Of a stretch of DNA of 64,000 nt, positions 30,767-38,391 are shown one piece after another. The number at the start of each line of letters is the position of its first letter. Position 1 is the first letter of the stretch. A program made the translations under genes and the position numbers. The notes below the pieces were generated by a model. It was not told where the DNA came from. It saw only the letters and a list, made by a program, of their open reading frames with translations, and did not search any database. Origin of the DNA: JANXMY01 sp965246745 (GTDB lineage: Bacteria > Armatimonadota > Armatimonadia > Armatimonadales > Capsulimonadaceae); the NCBI GenBank assembly GCA_965246745.1, contig OZ251980.1, forward strand, positions 3,100,001 to 3,164,000. Direction: 5' to 3'.

Positions 30767-31114
30767 ATGATCCACCAATGGCTTGTGTTTCAAGCGGACC
30801 TCGACCCGGCGGCCGGCCACGAGCAGGCCGGGCGGCGTCCTGTACTGGTTATATCTGCCGAGCCGCTCAACAGCGTCTACGGTGTCGTCAGCGTCGTTCC
30901 TATCACCAGCCGCAAGAACAACCGCCCGCCGCGCCTCGGTGAAGTTTTGCTGCCTGCCGGGACCGCCGGGCTGCTGACAGACTCTTTTGCGTTGTGTTAT
31001 CAAATTCGCACTTTGGACAAAGCACGGCTTGGGCGTCTTTACGGCTCACTCAATCAGCCTTTGTTGCAGCAGGAATTACGGGAAATGATAACGCTTTGCC
31101 TTGACCTGCGCTGA
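30767..31114 (+). CDS. MazF/PemK-type toxin (second copy)
   Basis: A 115-residue MazF-fold protein with the family landmarks WLVFQADLDPAAGHEQAGRR, PVLVISAEPLNSVYGVVSVV, PITSRKNNRPPRLGEVLLPA and CYQIRTLDKARLGRL. It differs strongly from the other MazF-like toxin in the window, so the two pairs are independent acquisitions rather than a recent duplication. The N-terminus lacks the KRGDV motif, instead IHQWLVF, but the core is complete. ATG 30767 has GGAGGGA upstream. Expected to be an mRNA interferase controlled by the preceding gene product. Confidence 0.82.
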   Translation: MIHQWLVFQADLDPAAGHEQAGRRPVLVISAEPLNSVYGVVSVVPITSRKNNRPPRLGEVLLPAGTAGLLTDSFALCYQIRTLDKARLGRLYGSLNQPLLQQELREMITLCLDLR

Positions 31115-31151
31115 AGCTTGCTGCATTTTTCGCGCCCAAAGGAGACCGCCC

Positions 31152-31880
31152 ATGAAACGCCCTTCTTGCTTTGCCGTTCGCGCCGCCTGCCTTGCCGCCG
31201 GGGCCGTGCCACTCGCGCTTGCCCAGGCCCTGCCCGCCGCCCGCCCCAGTTCCGTCGCTTCCGCGCAGGCTTCTTCGGCGCAGACCCCGCAGCAGGTCGC
31301 CGACACGCTGGATGCTGTTGTTCAGCCGCGCTTTCAGCAGAGCGCCGGGCGGTTCGGAGTGGATCGGGTTGTCCACCTCGAAGGCCACGAGCGGGTGTCC
31401 TGGATTGACCCGAGCAGCCGCACCGAGGCCCGGCAGTTTGCGGCCATTCGCGCCTCGCATCGCTCCTATGTGCTGGCCTTTCTGCACTGCCGCCACAAGC
31501 CGGGCGCTCATGTGGACCCGCCGACCCCCGCCGCCCCCCTCGAGCCGGACTTCACGCCGTCGGTCAGCACCCTGCTCACAGTCGGCGGGACGCAGGCCGG
31601 GGCGTACCGGACTTTCCACTGGGCCAATCGAGCCTTGGAACCGCTGGTGCTGCCGTACCTGGACCCGCTGAAGCACGGACACCCGGTGCAGGCGGACTAC
31701 GAAAACTGGACTGTCGTGATGCGCCCCGTCCGCGCCCTCCATGCCTCCTGCCTCGGCTGCCACGCCGGAGCGCAGCGCGGCGATACGCTCGGCGTCATGG
31801 TTTACGCCGTGGACAAAAACGCCAAAATCAAAGGCCGCAGCTTCAGCGCCGACAGCGAAGGCGGCGACGCGGAGCAGTGA
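31152..31880 (+). CDS. exported single-haem c-type cytochrome-like protein
   Basis: A 242-residue secreted protein: signal peptide (~1-24, ALAQA), low-complexity Ala/Ser linker, then a domain ending with one haem-binding motif CLGCH (~residue 200). The layout (a globular domain with WANRALEP and ENWTVVMRPVRALHASCLGC) resembles DUF3365/Tll0287-type haem sensor or electron-transfer proteins. It would receive haem c in the periplasm. ATG 31152 follows GGAGA. No cytochrome maturation genes are in the window. It precedes the HIT gene by 30 bases, but that gene has its own leaderless promoter. Confidence 0.7.
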   Translation: MKRPSCFAVRAACLAAGAVPLALAQALPAARPSSVASAQASSAQTPQQVADTLDAVVQPRFQQSAGRFGVDRVVHLEGHERVSWIDPSSRTEARQFAAIRASHRSYVLAFLHCRHKPGAHVDPPTPAAPLEPDFTPSVSTLLTVGGTQAGAYRTFHWANRALEPLVLPYLDPLKHGHPVQADYENWTVVMRPVRALHASCLGCHAGAQRGDTLGVMVYAVDKNAKIKGRSFSADSEGGDAEQ

Positions 31881-31899
31881 CCCCGCTTGCTGTTTCTGG

Positions 31900-31910
31900 T
31901 ATACTTCCGT
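31900..31910 (+). promoter_or_regulatory. -10 box of the HIT-ruvA transcript
   Basis: TATACT (31900-31905) five bases before the HIT ATG; the mRNA would start at or next to the start codon. Confidence 0.6.
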
Positions 31911-32360
31911 ATGCCCGATATTTTGACCCCCTGTACCCTTTGCCCGCCGACACGCGGCGTGGTTTGCCGAAACGACTATTGGACGCTCATCGTCAACGAC
32001 AACCAGGCGACGCTGGGGCGGGTCTTTTTCGCCTTGAACCGCCATAAGACCGACATCGCCGCGCTGTCCGACCCCGAAGTCTTGTCGCTGTGGGCGTTTG
32101 TCCGCGAAACGAAAGCCGCGCTCACGGCGCTGCTGGCCCCCGACCACTTCAATTTTATGTTCCTGATGAACTTAACCCCGCACGCTCACTTCCATATCTT
32201 CCCGCGCTACGCCGCCCCGCGCGAGTTTGCGGGCGAAACGTTCACCGACGGCCGCTACGGAGACCATTACGACCCCGCCGAGACCCGCGCCCTCCCCGCC
32301 GACGCCGAAGCCGCGCTGGTCGCCGCCCTGCGCGGTGCGCTGACGGAGGTGCGCCCGTGA
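31911..32360 (+). CDS. HIT-family nucleotide hydrolase/transferase
   Basis: A 149-residue histidine-triad protein. The active site is HAHFHIFPRY near residue 88 (HxHxH). It also has CTLCPPTRG at the N-terminus, a possible zinc site, and NRHKTDIAAL typical of the family. HIT proteins hydrolyse AMP-linked or dinucleoside polyphosphate substrates. ATG 31911 follows TATACT by five bases. Its stop overlaps the GTG of ruvA by four bases, so HIT and ruvA are translationally coupled; whether the hydrolase has a DNA-repair role is unknown. Confidence 0.87.
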   Translation: MPDILTPCTLCPPTRGVVCRNDYWTLIVNDNQATLGRVFFALNRHKTDIAALSDPEVLSLWAFVRETKAALTALLAPDHFNFMFLMNLTPHAHFHIFPRYAAPREFAGETFTDGRYGDHYDPAETRALPADAEAALVAALRGALTEVRP

Positions 32361-32986
32361 TCGCCTCCCTGCGCGGCCTGCTGGCCCACGCCGAAGCCAC
32401 CGCCGTCATCTTAGACATTGGCGGGGTCGGCTACAAAGTCAATGTCCCGGCGAGTATCCACGGCTTTTTGCCCGCCGTCGGCGAAAGCGTCTTTCTGCAT
32501 ATCCACTTCCACATGCGGGCCGAAGAGATTTCTTTGTTCGGCTTTCTAACCCCCGATGACCAGAAAGTCTTCGAGCTGTTGCTGTCCGTCACCGGCATCG
32601 GCCCGAAAGTCGCCCTGTCCATTTTGTCCGCGATGGAAGCTGAAGCGCTGGCCCGGACGGTGGCGTCGGAAGACACCCGCGCCCTCGTGCGTATCCCCGG
32701 CCTCGGCCTCAAAACCGCCCAGCGTTTGGTTTTAGAGCTGCGCGACAAGCTCGCCGCGCTGGAGTTCGACCGCAAGGTGGACGCCCTGCAAGCCAAATCC
32801 GTCAAGCCCGCCGAGGGTGACATCTTCGACGACGTGGTCGAGGGCCTGATCAACCTCGGCTACAACCGCAACGCCGCCCGCGCCGCCGCCGACAAAGCCC
32901 TCAAAGAGATTGACGACAAAACCAGCATGGGGGCCGCCCTCCGCGCCTCCCTGAACATCCTCACGGGCAGCGGGGGGAAGGGATGA
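32357..32986 (+). CDS. ruvA: Holliday junction branch migration protein RuvA
   Basis: A 209-residue RuvA, which binds four-way DNA junctions as a tetramer and loads RuvB. Domain I (1-63) is an OB fold starting IASLRGLLAHAEATAVILDI. Domain II (64-140) holds two helix-hairpin-helix motifs (VTGIGPKVALSIL and IPGLGLKTAQRLV). Domain III (~160-205, EGLINLGYNRNAARAAADKAL) is the RuvB-binding UBA-like domain. GTG start overlaps the HIT stop. ruvB is 1.5 kb downstream, separated by four small accessory genes, an unusual break in the ruvAB operon. Confidence 0.96.
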   Translation: MIASLRGLLAHAEATAVILDIGGVGYKVNVPASIHGFLPAVGESVFLHIHFHMRAEEISLFGFLTPDDQKVFELLLSVTGIGPKVALSILSAMEAEALARTVASEDTRALVRIPGLGLKTAQRLVLELRDKLAALEFDRKVDALQAKSVKPAEGDIFDDVVEGLINLGYNRNAARAAADKALKEIDDKTSMGAALRASLNILTGSGGKG

Positions 32987-33231
32987 ATTTTGAGATTATC
33001 AGCGCGATCACCAACGTAGAGATCATGAAAGTCACAAACGGCATTCGTGAGATAGCGCGTCTGAGGAGAGATTATGGAGGAAGACGTTGGCGTAAAATGA
33101 AGGGCATTGCCACGGTCCGCCGTGACACCGGCTTCGTCAAAGTTGTTGAACTGCATTGGTACGAGGAGAACAGCATTGGAAAACGAGAAATCAGAATCAA
33201 GCGTAATGTTGATGGACGGCGCGATTTATGA
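32983..33231 (+). CDS. small conserved basic protein (first of a pair)
   Basis: An 82-residue basic protein with ATVRRDTGFVKVVELHWYEE and SIGKREIRIKR. This matches a widespread unnamed family of small proteins with a G.AtVr...E.HWYEa..iGk.e.KiK pattern that is usually encoded just before the DESGEDYL-type protein found next here. Its ATG overlaps the ruvA stop (ATGA). Function unknown; two-gene pairing and compact size recall toxin-antitoxin modules, but that is speculation. Confidence 0.7.
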   Translation: MNFEIISAITNVEIMKVTNGIREIARLRRDYGGRRWRKMKGIATVRRDTGFVKVVELHWYEENSIGKREIRIKRNVDGRRDL

Positions 33232-33475
33232 GCCGCAGTTGCCGCAAGACCATCTCGACGCTGAACCCGTGTTCGCTGTGTGCATTAACAATGATAGCTA
33301 CACTGTGTCGCTGGAGCGTCACAAAATCTACCGTGTGCTTCCCGACTCGGAAGCGATAGAAGACCGTGAGCTGCGGATTATAGATGAGTCCGGCGAGGAT
33401 TATTTGTTTCCCCGAGACTGGTTCATGCTTGTTGAACTGCCGGAAACGCTCAAACGGTCTTTGCTTGCGGTATAG
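33176..33475 (+). CDS. small conserved acidic protein (second of a pair)
   Basis: A ~99-residue protein. Core FAVCINNDSYTVSLERHKIYRVLPD and RIIDESGEDYLFPRDWFMLVELP are hallmarks of a common small family in cyanobacteria and other phyla that has no known function. The TTG at 33176 lies seven bases after GAGGAG and overlaps the previous gene by 56 bases; ATG 33206 is an alternative start. The acidic charge contrasts with its basic partner, consistent with complex formation, which is inference. Confidence 0.7.
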   Translation: MENEKSESSVMLMDGAIYEPQLPQDHLDAEPVFAVCINNDSYTVSLERHKIYRVLPDSEAIEDRELRIIDESGEDYLFPRDWFMLVELPETLKRSLLAV

Positions 33476-33483
33476 GTGGGCCT

Positions 33484-33640
33484 TTAAAGAACCCGGATTG
33501 AAAATCGGGGTTTTCTCAAAAGCGATTGTCCGCTTGCGCGGACATAAGAGGCGGACGATCTCGCGCGATCGTCTGACATCTGCGAAGGCAGACAATCGCA
33601 CTTCAAAAGCCCCGGTCTTCAGACCGGGGAATCTGACGCC
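33484..33640. repeat. nested inverted-repeat element inside the ruvA-ruvB region
   Basis: Outer palindromic blocks CCCGGATTGAAAATCGGGG and CCCCGGTCTTCAGACCGGGG enclose GCGATTGTC...GACAATCGC, which in turn contains GTCCGCTTGCGCGGAC and a GACGATCTCGCGCGATCGTC hairpin. Several exclusive cruciforms are possible. No gene is seen here. Confidence 0.75.
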
Positions 33641-33652
33641 GAAGGCTCTCCC

Positions 33653-34252
33653 ATGAATCAACTTGACCAAATAGAGCAAAAATACGGCTCCGTTCTCCCG
33701 GATGCCTACAAATCCATGCATGCAGCAGGGTGGCTGGATGTCAAATCGCCTGCCTCCCTTTATTTCTGGCTGCTGGAAGCGGAATGGATGCCGCTTCGGG
33801 AGATTATTGAGTACGAGCCGGACGAGGACGAGCAGCCGGGGCTTGTCCCGTTCGCGTTTGAGGGTGATGGGTCTTATTGGTGCTGGTGGCCTGCGGCCCA
33901 TCCGGGCGCGATCGTATTGTGTCCGCGAGACTGCTACGAAGGCGAGTTCTACGCACTGTCATTTGTCAGCTTCATGTACCGGCGCTTGCTGGACTATGCC
34001 GGCTGTGTACCCAGGGCGGAAGAACCGGAGGCGCGGCGCTATCTGCGTGAGACGACAGCTCGGCTTGCAGACTATCTACCTACGTCGTGGCAAGAAACGC
34101 TCAATACACTGGCGTCTGCGGAACTGGTACAATGGACGCATGGCAAAACGCAGGGCGGCGGTTTTCTGACTTATGGCCAGAAACAAGAAATAATTCGGCG
34201 TGATGTCAATTTTCCGTTGCTGGGCCAAACATTTCGCTGGATGCACACATGA
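33653..34252 (+). CDS. SUKH/SMI1-KNR4-like protein
   Basis: A 199-residue protein whose N-terminus (LDQIEQKYGSVLPDAYKSMH) has the helix-then-LP..y..f pattern of SMI1/KNR4 (SUKH) domains, followed by WMPLREIIEYEPDEDEQPGL and FAFEGDGSYWCWWP, the characteristic 'ipfa.dg.G...' strand. SUKH proteins often serve as immunity proteins against contact-dependent toxins. No toxin gene lies beside it. The C-terminal ~70 residues are an extra helical part of unknown role. ATG 33653 directly follows the nested repeat. Part of the accessory block within the ruvAB region. Confidence 0.62.
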   Translation: MNQLDQIEQKYGSVLPDAYKSMHAAGWLDVKSPASLYFWLLEAEWMPLREIIEYEPDEDEQPGLVPFAFEGDGSYWCWWPAAHPGAIVLCPRDCYEGEFYALSFVSFMYRRLLDYAGCVPRAEEPEARRYLRETTARLADYLPTSWQETLNTLASAELVQWTHGKTQGGGFLTYGQKQEIIRRDVNFPLLGQTFRWMHT

Positions 34253-34265
34253 AAAGGTGAAATAA

Positions 34266-34499
34266 ATGTCAAAACGAACTGTGATGGCTTCTGCTCTCCG
34301 CTGTCAGCAAGCACGGAAAAACGTAGCGCGGCAAGACTATGAGAACACCTGTCAGGCGATTGCGGAAGGCTTCGCAGATATTGAGGCCGGGCGCACGGTT
34401 TCGTTAGAGGAGGCGCGGGCAGGACGGGAGGCGCGGGCAGGACGGGAGGCGCGGAGAGCGGAACGAACGAATTTGCCGGAACGAACTGGTATACTCTAG
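34266..34499 (+). CDS. small antitoxin-like protein with internal tandem repeat
   Basis: A 77-residue basic protein. The central AIAEGFADIEAGRTVSLEEA resembles the C-terminal part of small RHH antitoxins. An exact 18-bp tandem duplication (34410-34427, 34428-34445) inside the gene gives the repeated peptide ARAGRE, lengthening the tail by six residues. No toxin gene is adjacent. It starts 13 bases after the SUKH-like gene and its last codons contain the -10 box of ruvB (TATACT), so the two transcripts overlap. Confidence 0.55.
   Translation: MSKRTVMASALRCQQARKNVARQDYENTCQAIAEGFADIEAGRTVSLEEARAGREARAGREARRAERTNLPERTGIL
34410..34445 (+). repeat. exact 18-bp tandem duplication within a gene
   Basis: Two in-phase copies of an 18-bp GAGGCGCGG-starting unit followed by a partial third; six codons per unit, so the frame is kept. 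Confidence 0.9.
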
Positions 34500-34501
34500 T
34501 T
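34490..34501 (+). promoter_or_regulatory. -10 box of leaderless ruvB
   Basis: TATACT (34490-34495) six bases before the ruvB ATG; no SD precedes the start. Confidence 0.65.
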
Positions 34502-35524
34502 ATGAGCGAACGGATGATCTCTCCGAACTCCGGCGATGATGACCGCGATGAGTATTCACTGCGGCCGAAGCGCCTGCGTGAGTTTATCGGGCAGCCGAAG
34601 ATCAAAGAAAATTTAAGTATTTTCATGACGGCGGCGCAGCGGCGCGGCGAGGCGCTCGACCACGTTTTATTGCACGGGCCGCCTGGGCTGGGCAAGACGA
34701 GCTTGTCGCTGATTATCGCTAATGAAATGGGGGCGGCGCTGCGGGCCACGTCGGGGCCGGCGATTGAGCGGCCCGGCGATTTGGTCGCCATCTTGACCAA
34801 TCTCGAAGCGGGCAGCGTTTTATTTCTCGACGAGATACACCGACTCTCGCGGCCCGTCGAAGAGATTTTGTATTCGGCGATGGAAGACTACCAAGTTGAC
34901 ATTGTGATTGGGCAGGGGCCGTCGGCGCGGACCGTGAAGCTGGATGTGCAGCCGTTTACGCTGGTCGGGGCGACCACGCGGTCGGGGATGCTGTCTTCTC
35001 CATTAAGGGATCGGTTCGGCATTCAGCACACGTTTGAATTTTACACGCCGGAAGACCTCGTCGAGATTATCACGCGCTCGGCGGCGATTCTCGAAGTGGA
35101 CATGGATTTGGACGGGGCGGGGGAGCTGGCGCGGCGGTCGCGCGGGACGCCGCGTATTGCCAATAGATTACTCAAGCGGGTCCGGGACTTCGCGCAGGTC
35201 AAGGCCGACGGCCATATCAGCCGGGAAGTCGCGGCGGCAGCTTTGGCGATGCTGGAAGTGGACCCTTTAGGCTTAGACGAGTTCGACCGGCGCTTGCTGC
35301 GAATACTTCTGGAAAAGTTCGGCGGCGGGCCGGTCGGGGTCGAAACGATGGCGGCGGCGATGTCCGAGGAGCGCGACACACTCGAAGATGTCTACGAGCC
35401 GTATTTGATGCAGATGGGCTTTTTGCAGCGCACCCCGCGCGGGCGGGTCGCCACCCGGCGGGCATGGGAGCACCTCGGCCTGACCCCGCCGCCATCGGCT
35501 GTCGGGCAGGGAACGCTGCTTTAA
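34502..35524 (+). CDS. ruvB: Holliday junction DNA helicase RuvB
   Basis: A 340-residue AAA+ motor that drives branch migration with RuvA. N-terminal RPKRLREFIGQPKIKENL, Walker A GPPGLGKTSL (~61), Walker B LFLDEIHRL (~109), sensor I GATTRSGML (~160) and arginine finger region LRDRFG, then a winged-helix domain with the GFLQRTPRGRVAT motif near residue 310. Length is standard. Start ATG 34502 follows TATACT by six bases, so it has its own leaderless promoter, consistent with its separation from ruvA. Confidence 0.97.
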   Translation: MSERMISPNSGDDDRDEYSLRPKRLREFIGQPKIKENLSIFMTAAQRRGEALDHVLLHGPPGLGKTSLSLIIANEMGAALRATSGPAIERPGDLVAILTNLEAGSVLFLDEIHRLSRPVEEILYSAMEDYQVDIVIGQGPSARTVKLDVQPFTLVGATTRSGMLSSPLRDRFGIQHTFEFYTPEDLVEIITRSAAILEVDMDLDGAGELARRSRGTPRIANRLLKRVRDFAQVKADGHISREVAAAALAMLEVDPLGLDEFDRRLLRILLEKFGGGPVGVETMAAAMSEERDTLEDVYEPYLMQMGFLQRTPRGRVATRRAWEHLGLTPPPSAVGQGTLL

Positions 35525-35604
35525 CGGCGTGTTTATGTTTCGCGTGAGTCACGGGCGGGTACAGCATACTGTACGCTCCGGGCACACACGCCGGGGAGTT
35601 CTTA

Positions 35605-35623
35605 GGATACAAAATTTGTATCC
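35605..35623. repeat. 19-bp palindrome before the RsbW-like gene
   Basis: GGATACAAAATTTGTATCC, a perfect palindrome followed by CGGCTTTCAGTCCCGGAG. It belongs to the AT-centred palindrome class of this window, or could be an operator. Confidence 0.6.
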
Positions 35624-35647
35624 CGGCTTTCAGTCCCGGAGACAGCA

Positions 35648-36049
35648 TTGCACGACCCGCTTGACCACTTTGAAATCACGGCGCATCCGCAGAACGCCGG
35701 ACCGGCCCGCGAGCGCATCCGCGAGGCCGCCCGCGCCGCCGGATTTGCCGCGCTGGACCTCGCCGATATTGAGATCGCGGTCGGCGAAGCAGTCACCAAC
35801 GCCATTTTATACGGCTCCCCCAGCGCCGACAGCCGGGTCATCCTCGCTTATGGGGTTACCGGCCCCAGCTTTGTGATCAAAGTCCGCGATGAAGGCAGCG
35901 GCTTCGACCCCGGCACGGTGCGGACCGAGGAAGACACCGACGCCCTCGGCGGGCGCGGCATCCGCCTGATGCGGGCGCTGATGGACCAGGTAGACCTGCA
36001 CTACGACGGCCGGGGCATGGTCGCGTCTCTCCAAAAAACGCTGCCCTGA
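35648..36049 (+). CDS. RsbW/SpoIIAB-like anti-sigma factor kinase (HATPase_c)
   Basis: A 133-residue protein made of one GHKL ATPase domain. N-box region EIAVGEAVTNAILYGS (~42-57, with Glu and Asn), G1 box VRDEGSGFDPG (~80) and G2 box GGRGIRLMRALMD (~100) are all present. Such stand-alone kinases bind sigma factors and phosphorylate STAS anti-anti-sigma proteins in partner-switching systems. No partner gene is adjacent. The start is TTG 35648 with GGAG six bases upstream; there is no in-frame ATG nearby. Its target is not identifiable from this window. Confidence 0.87.
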   Translation: MHDPLDHFEITAHPQNAGPARERIREAARAAGFAALDLADIEIAVGEAVTNAILYGSPSADSRVILAYGVTGPSFVIKVRDEGSGFDPGTVRTEEDTDALGGRGIRLMRALMDQVDLHYDGRGMVASLQKTLP

Positions 36050-36062
36050 CCTGCTGCGCCTC

Positions 36063-36091
36063 TTGACATCCCCCCGCCCTTCCGCTACAAT
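36063..36091 (+). promoter_or_regulatory. promoter of queA
   Basis: TTGACA (36063-36068), 17-base spacer, TACAAT (36086-36091); leader of only about 12 bases, without a clear SD. Confidence 0.78.
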
Positions 36092-36109
36092 ACCGGCAGA
36101 ACTTCTGCC

Positions 36110-37168
36110 ATGGAACCACCCACGCCTGCCGCGCTGCGGCTTTCCGACTTTGATTACGACCTGCCCGCCGACCGCATCGCGCAGACGCCGCTTGAGCCGC
36201 GCGACCGCTCGCGCCTGTTGGTGCTCGGGCGCACCGACGGAGCCATCGCGCACCGACAGTTCACGGATCTGCCGGAGTACCTTCATCCGGGCGATGTGCT
36301 GGTGATTAACGACACGCGGGTGACGGCGCAGCGCTTGTTCGGGGCACGGAGGGGGCACCCCGGCGAAACAGTCGAGACGTTTCTGACCCACCGGGTGGCC
36401 GACGGCCTTTGGGCGGCGCTGGTCAAGCCCGGCCGGAAGCTGCTGCCGGGGGTCCGGGTCGAGTTCGGGGACGGCCTCACGGCGGAAGTGGTCGAGCGCA
36501 CCGACGACCGGGGCGGGCGGCTTTTGCAATTCGCGGCCCCGGCGGGCGTGTTTGTCGAGGACGCGATTGCCGCGCACTCTCAGGCTCCCCTGCCGCCGTA
36601 TATCACCGCCCGGCTGCCCCAAGAACAGCGGGAGCGCTACCAGACCGTTTACGCCGACAGCGGCGGCTCGGCGGCGGCCCCGACCGCCGGGCTGCATTTC
36701 ACGCCGGCGCTGCTGGCGCAAATTGTGGCAATGGGCGTCCAAATCGCCCGCGTCACGCTCCATGTCGGGATGGGGACGTTCCGGCCCATTGAAACCGACG
36801 ACATCGCCGCTCACCAGATGCACGCCGAGCGCGTTTCGGTCAGCCCCGAAGCCGCCGCGACCATCAACGCGGCGCAGGGCCGGATTGTCGCCGTCGGCAC
36901 CACGTCGGCCCGCACCCTCGAAAGCGCGGCGGTCGGCCCCCGCCGGGTGGAGCCGATTGCGGGCGGCGAAACGTCGCTGTATGTCACGCCGGGCTACGAG
37001 TTTCAGATTGTAGATGCGCTCGTGACCAACTTCCACATGCCGCGCTCGACCCTGCTGCTGCTGGTCAGCGCTCTTGCCGGCACCGAGTCCATCCGCCGCG
37101 CTTACGCCGCCGCGCTGGCCGAGCATTACCGCTTTTTGTCGTTCGGCGACGCCATGCTGATTATTTAA
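36110..37168 (+). CDS. queA: S-adenosylmethionine:tRNA ribosyltransferase-isomerase
   Basis: A 352-residue enzyme that moves the ribosyl group of SAM onto preQ1 in tRNA, giving epoxyqueuosine, the substrate of QueG encoded at 18.5-19.6 kb. Diagnostic motifs: FDYDLPADRIAQTPLEPRD at the N-terminus, DVLVINDTRV (~62), YADSGGSAAAPTAGLHFT (~182) and TTSARTLES (~265). Length is normal for QueA. It begins after a consensus promoter with a very short leader and is followed nine bases later by a glycosyltransferase gene, probably on the same mRNA. Confidence 0.96.
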   Translation: MEPPTPAALRLSDFDYDLPADRIAQTPLEPRDRSRLLVLGRTDGAIAHRQFTDLPEYLHPGDVLVINDTRVTAQRLFGARRGHPGETVETFLTHRVADGLWAALVKPGRKLLPGVRVEFGDGLTAEVVERTDDRGGRLLQFAAPAGVFVEDAIAAHSQAPLPPYITARLPQEQRERYQTVYADSGGSAAAPTAGLHFTPALLAQIVAMGVQIARVTLHVGMGTFRPIETDDIAAHQMHAERVSVSPEAAATINAAQGRIVAVGTTSARTLESAAVGPRRVEPIAGGETSLYVTPGYEFQIVDALVTNFHMPRSTLLLLVSALAGTESIRRAYAAALAEHYRFLSFGDAMLII

Positions 37169-37176
37169 GGTTAACC

Positions 37177-38382
37177 ATGCGTGTCGGCATTTTTTCGGAA
37201 AGCTACCCGCCGCTCATCAACGGCGTTTCGACCTCGGTGCAAACCCTCACGGCTCAGCTTGAAGCCGCCGGGCACGATGTATTTATTTTCACGTCCCGCT
37301 ACCCGCGCTACAAAGACGAGCGGGCCGGGGTGTATCGCTACCCGTCGGTTAATGCCCTGGTCGAGCCGGATTATGTCCTGCCCGTGCCGTTTTCCCCGCG
37401 CATTGCCCGCGCGATCCCGGCGCTGAAGCTCGACATTGTTCATTCCCAGTCGCCGTTTCTGCTCGGCCTTGTCGCCCGCCGCGCGGCCTGCGCCCTCGGC
37501 GTGCCCCATGTCGCGACCAACCACACGCTGTACACCGAGTATGCCCACTACCTGCCCCTGCCGACCGTCGGCGCGACCCGGCGGATTTTGGTGCGCTGGA
37601 TGCGCCGGTTTTACAACACCTGCGACCGGGTCCTGGCCCCGTCGGCGCTGACCCAGGATGTTCTTCAGCGCGTCTGCGGCGTCGAAACCCCGATTTCCGT
37701 GGTTCCGACCGCCATTCCCGCCCCGCCGTATATTCTGGCCCGGCCCGCCGAGACCCGGCAGGAATTCGGCCTGCCGCCCGACGCCCGCATTCTGCTGTAT
37801 GTGGGCCGCCTCGCGCCCGAGAAGAACCTGCCGCTGCTGCTTCGCGCCTTTGCGCGGATCGCCGCCAAAACGACCGACACCTACCTGGTGCTGGCCGGCA
37901 GCGGCAAAAGCCGCCGGACATTGGAGAATTTAGCCCGGACCCTCGGTGTCCATCGCCGCACCCGCTTTGCCGGCTTTCTGAGCCGGACCAAGCTGGACCC
38001 GCTGTACCAAGCCTCGGAGCTGTTTTTGTTTCCGTCCAAAACCGAAACACAGGGCCTGGCCGTCGGCGAAGCGCTGGCCGCCGGCCTGCCGTGCGTCGTT
38101 GTCGAGGCCGGAGGCGCTCCCGAAGCGATCCGGGACGGCGTGGACGGGTTTCTGGTGGAAGACCGGGCGGACGCGATGGCCGCCCGCGCTTTAGAGCTGC
38201 TGGCTGATCCGGCCCGCCGCCGGGCGATGGCCGAGGACGCCAAGCGCGGCGCGGCGGCCCGCGTCCCCGAAGCCGTCGGCGGCCGGATCATCCGCATTTA
38301 TGAGGAGCTGATAGCGGCGGGAAAAGGCACCGGCGGCAGCCCGCAGGCCCGCCGGGAGGAACGGGGAGAGCGAGGGGAATGA
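37177..38382 (+). CDS. glycosyltransferase family 4
   Basis: A 401-residue GT-B glycosyltransferase. The N-terminal acceptor domain begins MRVGIFSESYPPLINGVSTS, a motif shared with alpha-mannosyl and glucosyl diacylglycerol transferases. The C-terminal donor domain has LLYVGRLAPEKNLPLLLRAF (~207) and the E-x7-E region FPSKTETQGLAVGEALAAGL (~286). Membrane glycolipid or cell-envelope glycan synthesis is likely. It starts nine bases after queA. The C-terminal ~20 residues (GGSPQARREERGERGE) are Arg/Glu/Gly-rich low-complexity sequence, perhaps a late extension. Confidence 0.9.
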   Translation: MRVGIFSESYPPLINGVSTSVQTLTAQLEAAGHDVFIFTSRYPRYKDERAGVYRYPSVNALVEPDYVLPVPFSPRIARAIPALKLDIVHSQSPFLLGLVARRAACALGVPHVATNHTLYTEYAHYLPLPTVGATRRILVRWMRRFYNTCDRVLAPSALTQDVLQRVCGVETPISVVPTAIPAPPYILARPAETRQEFGLPPDARILLYVGRLAPEKNLPLLLRAFARIAAKTTDTYLVLAGSGKSRRTLENLARTLGVHRRTRFAGFLSRTKLDPLYQASELFLFPSKTETQGLAVGEALAAGLPCVVVEAGGAPEAIRDGVDGFLVEDRADAMAARALELLADPARRRAMAEDAKRGAAARVPEAVGGRIIRIYEELIAAGKGTGGSPQARREERGERGE

Positions 38383-38391
38383 AGGGTTCCG

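Noticed and set aside
33480..33652. tRNA-like structure in the ruvA-ruvB interval
   Set aside because: The hairpins are nested inverted repeats without a TpsiC-like arm or CCA-type acceptor pairing.
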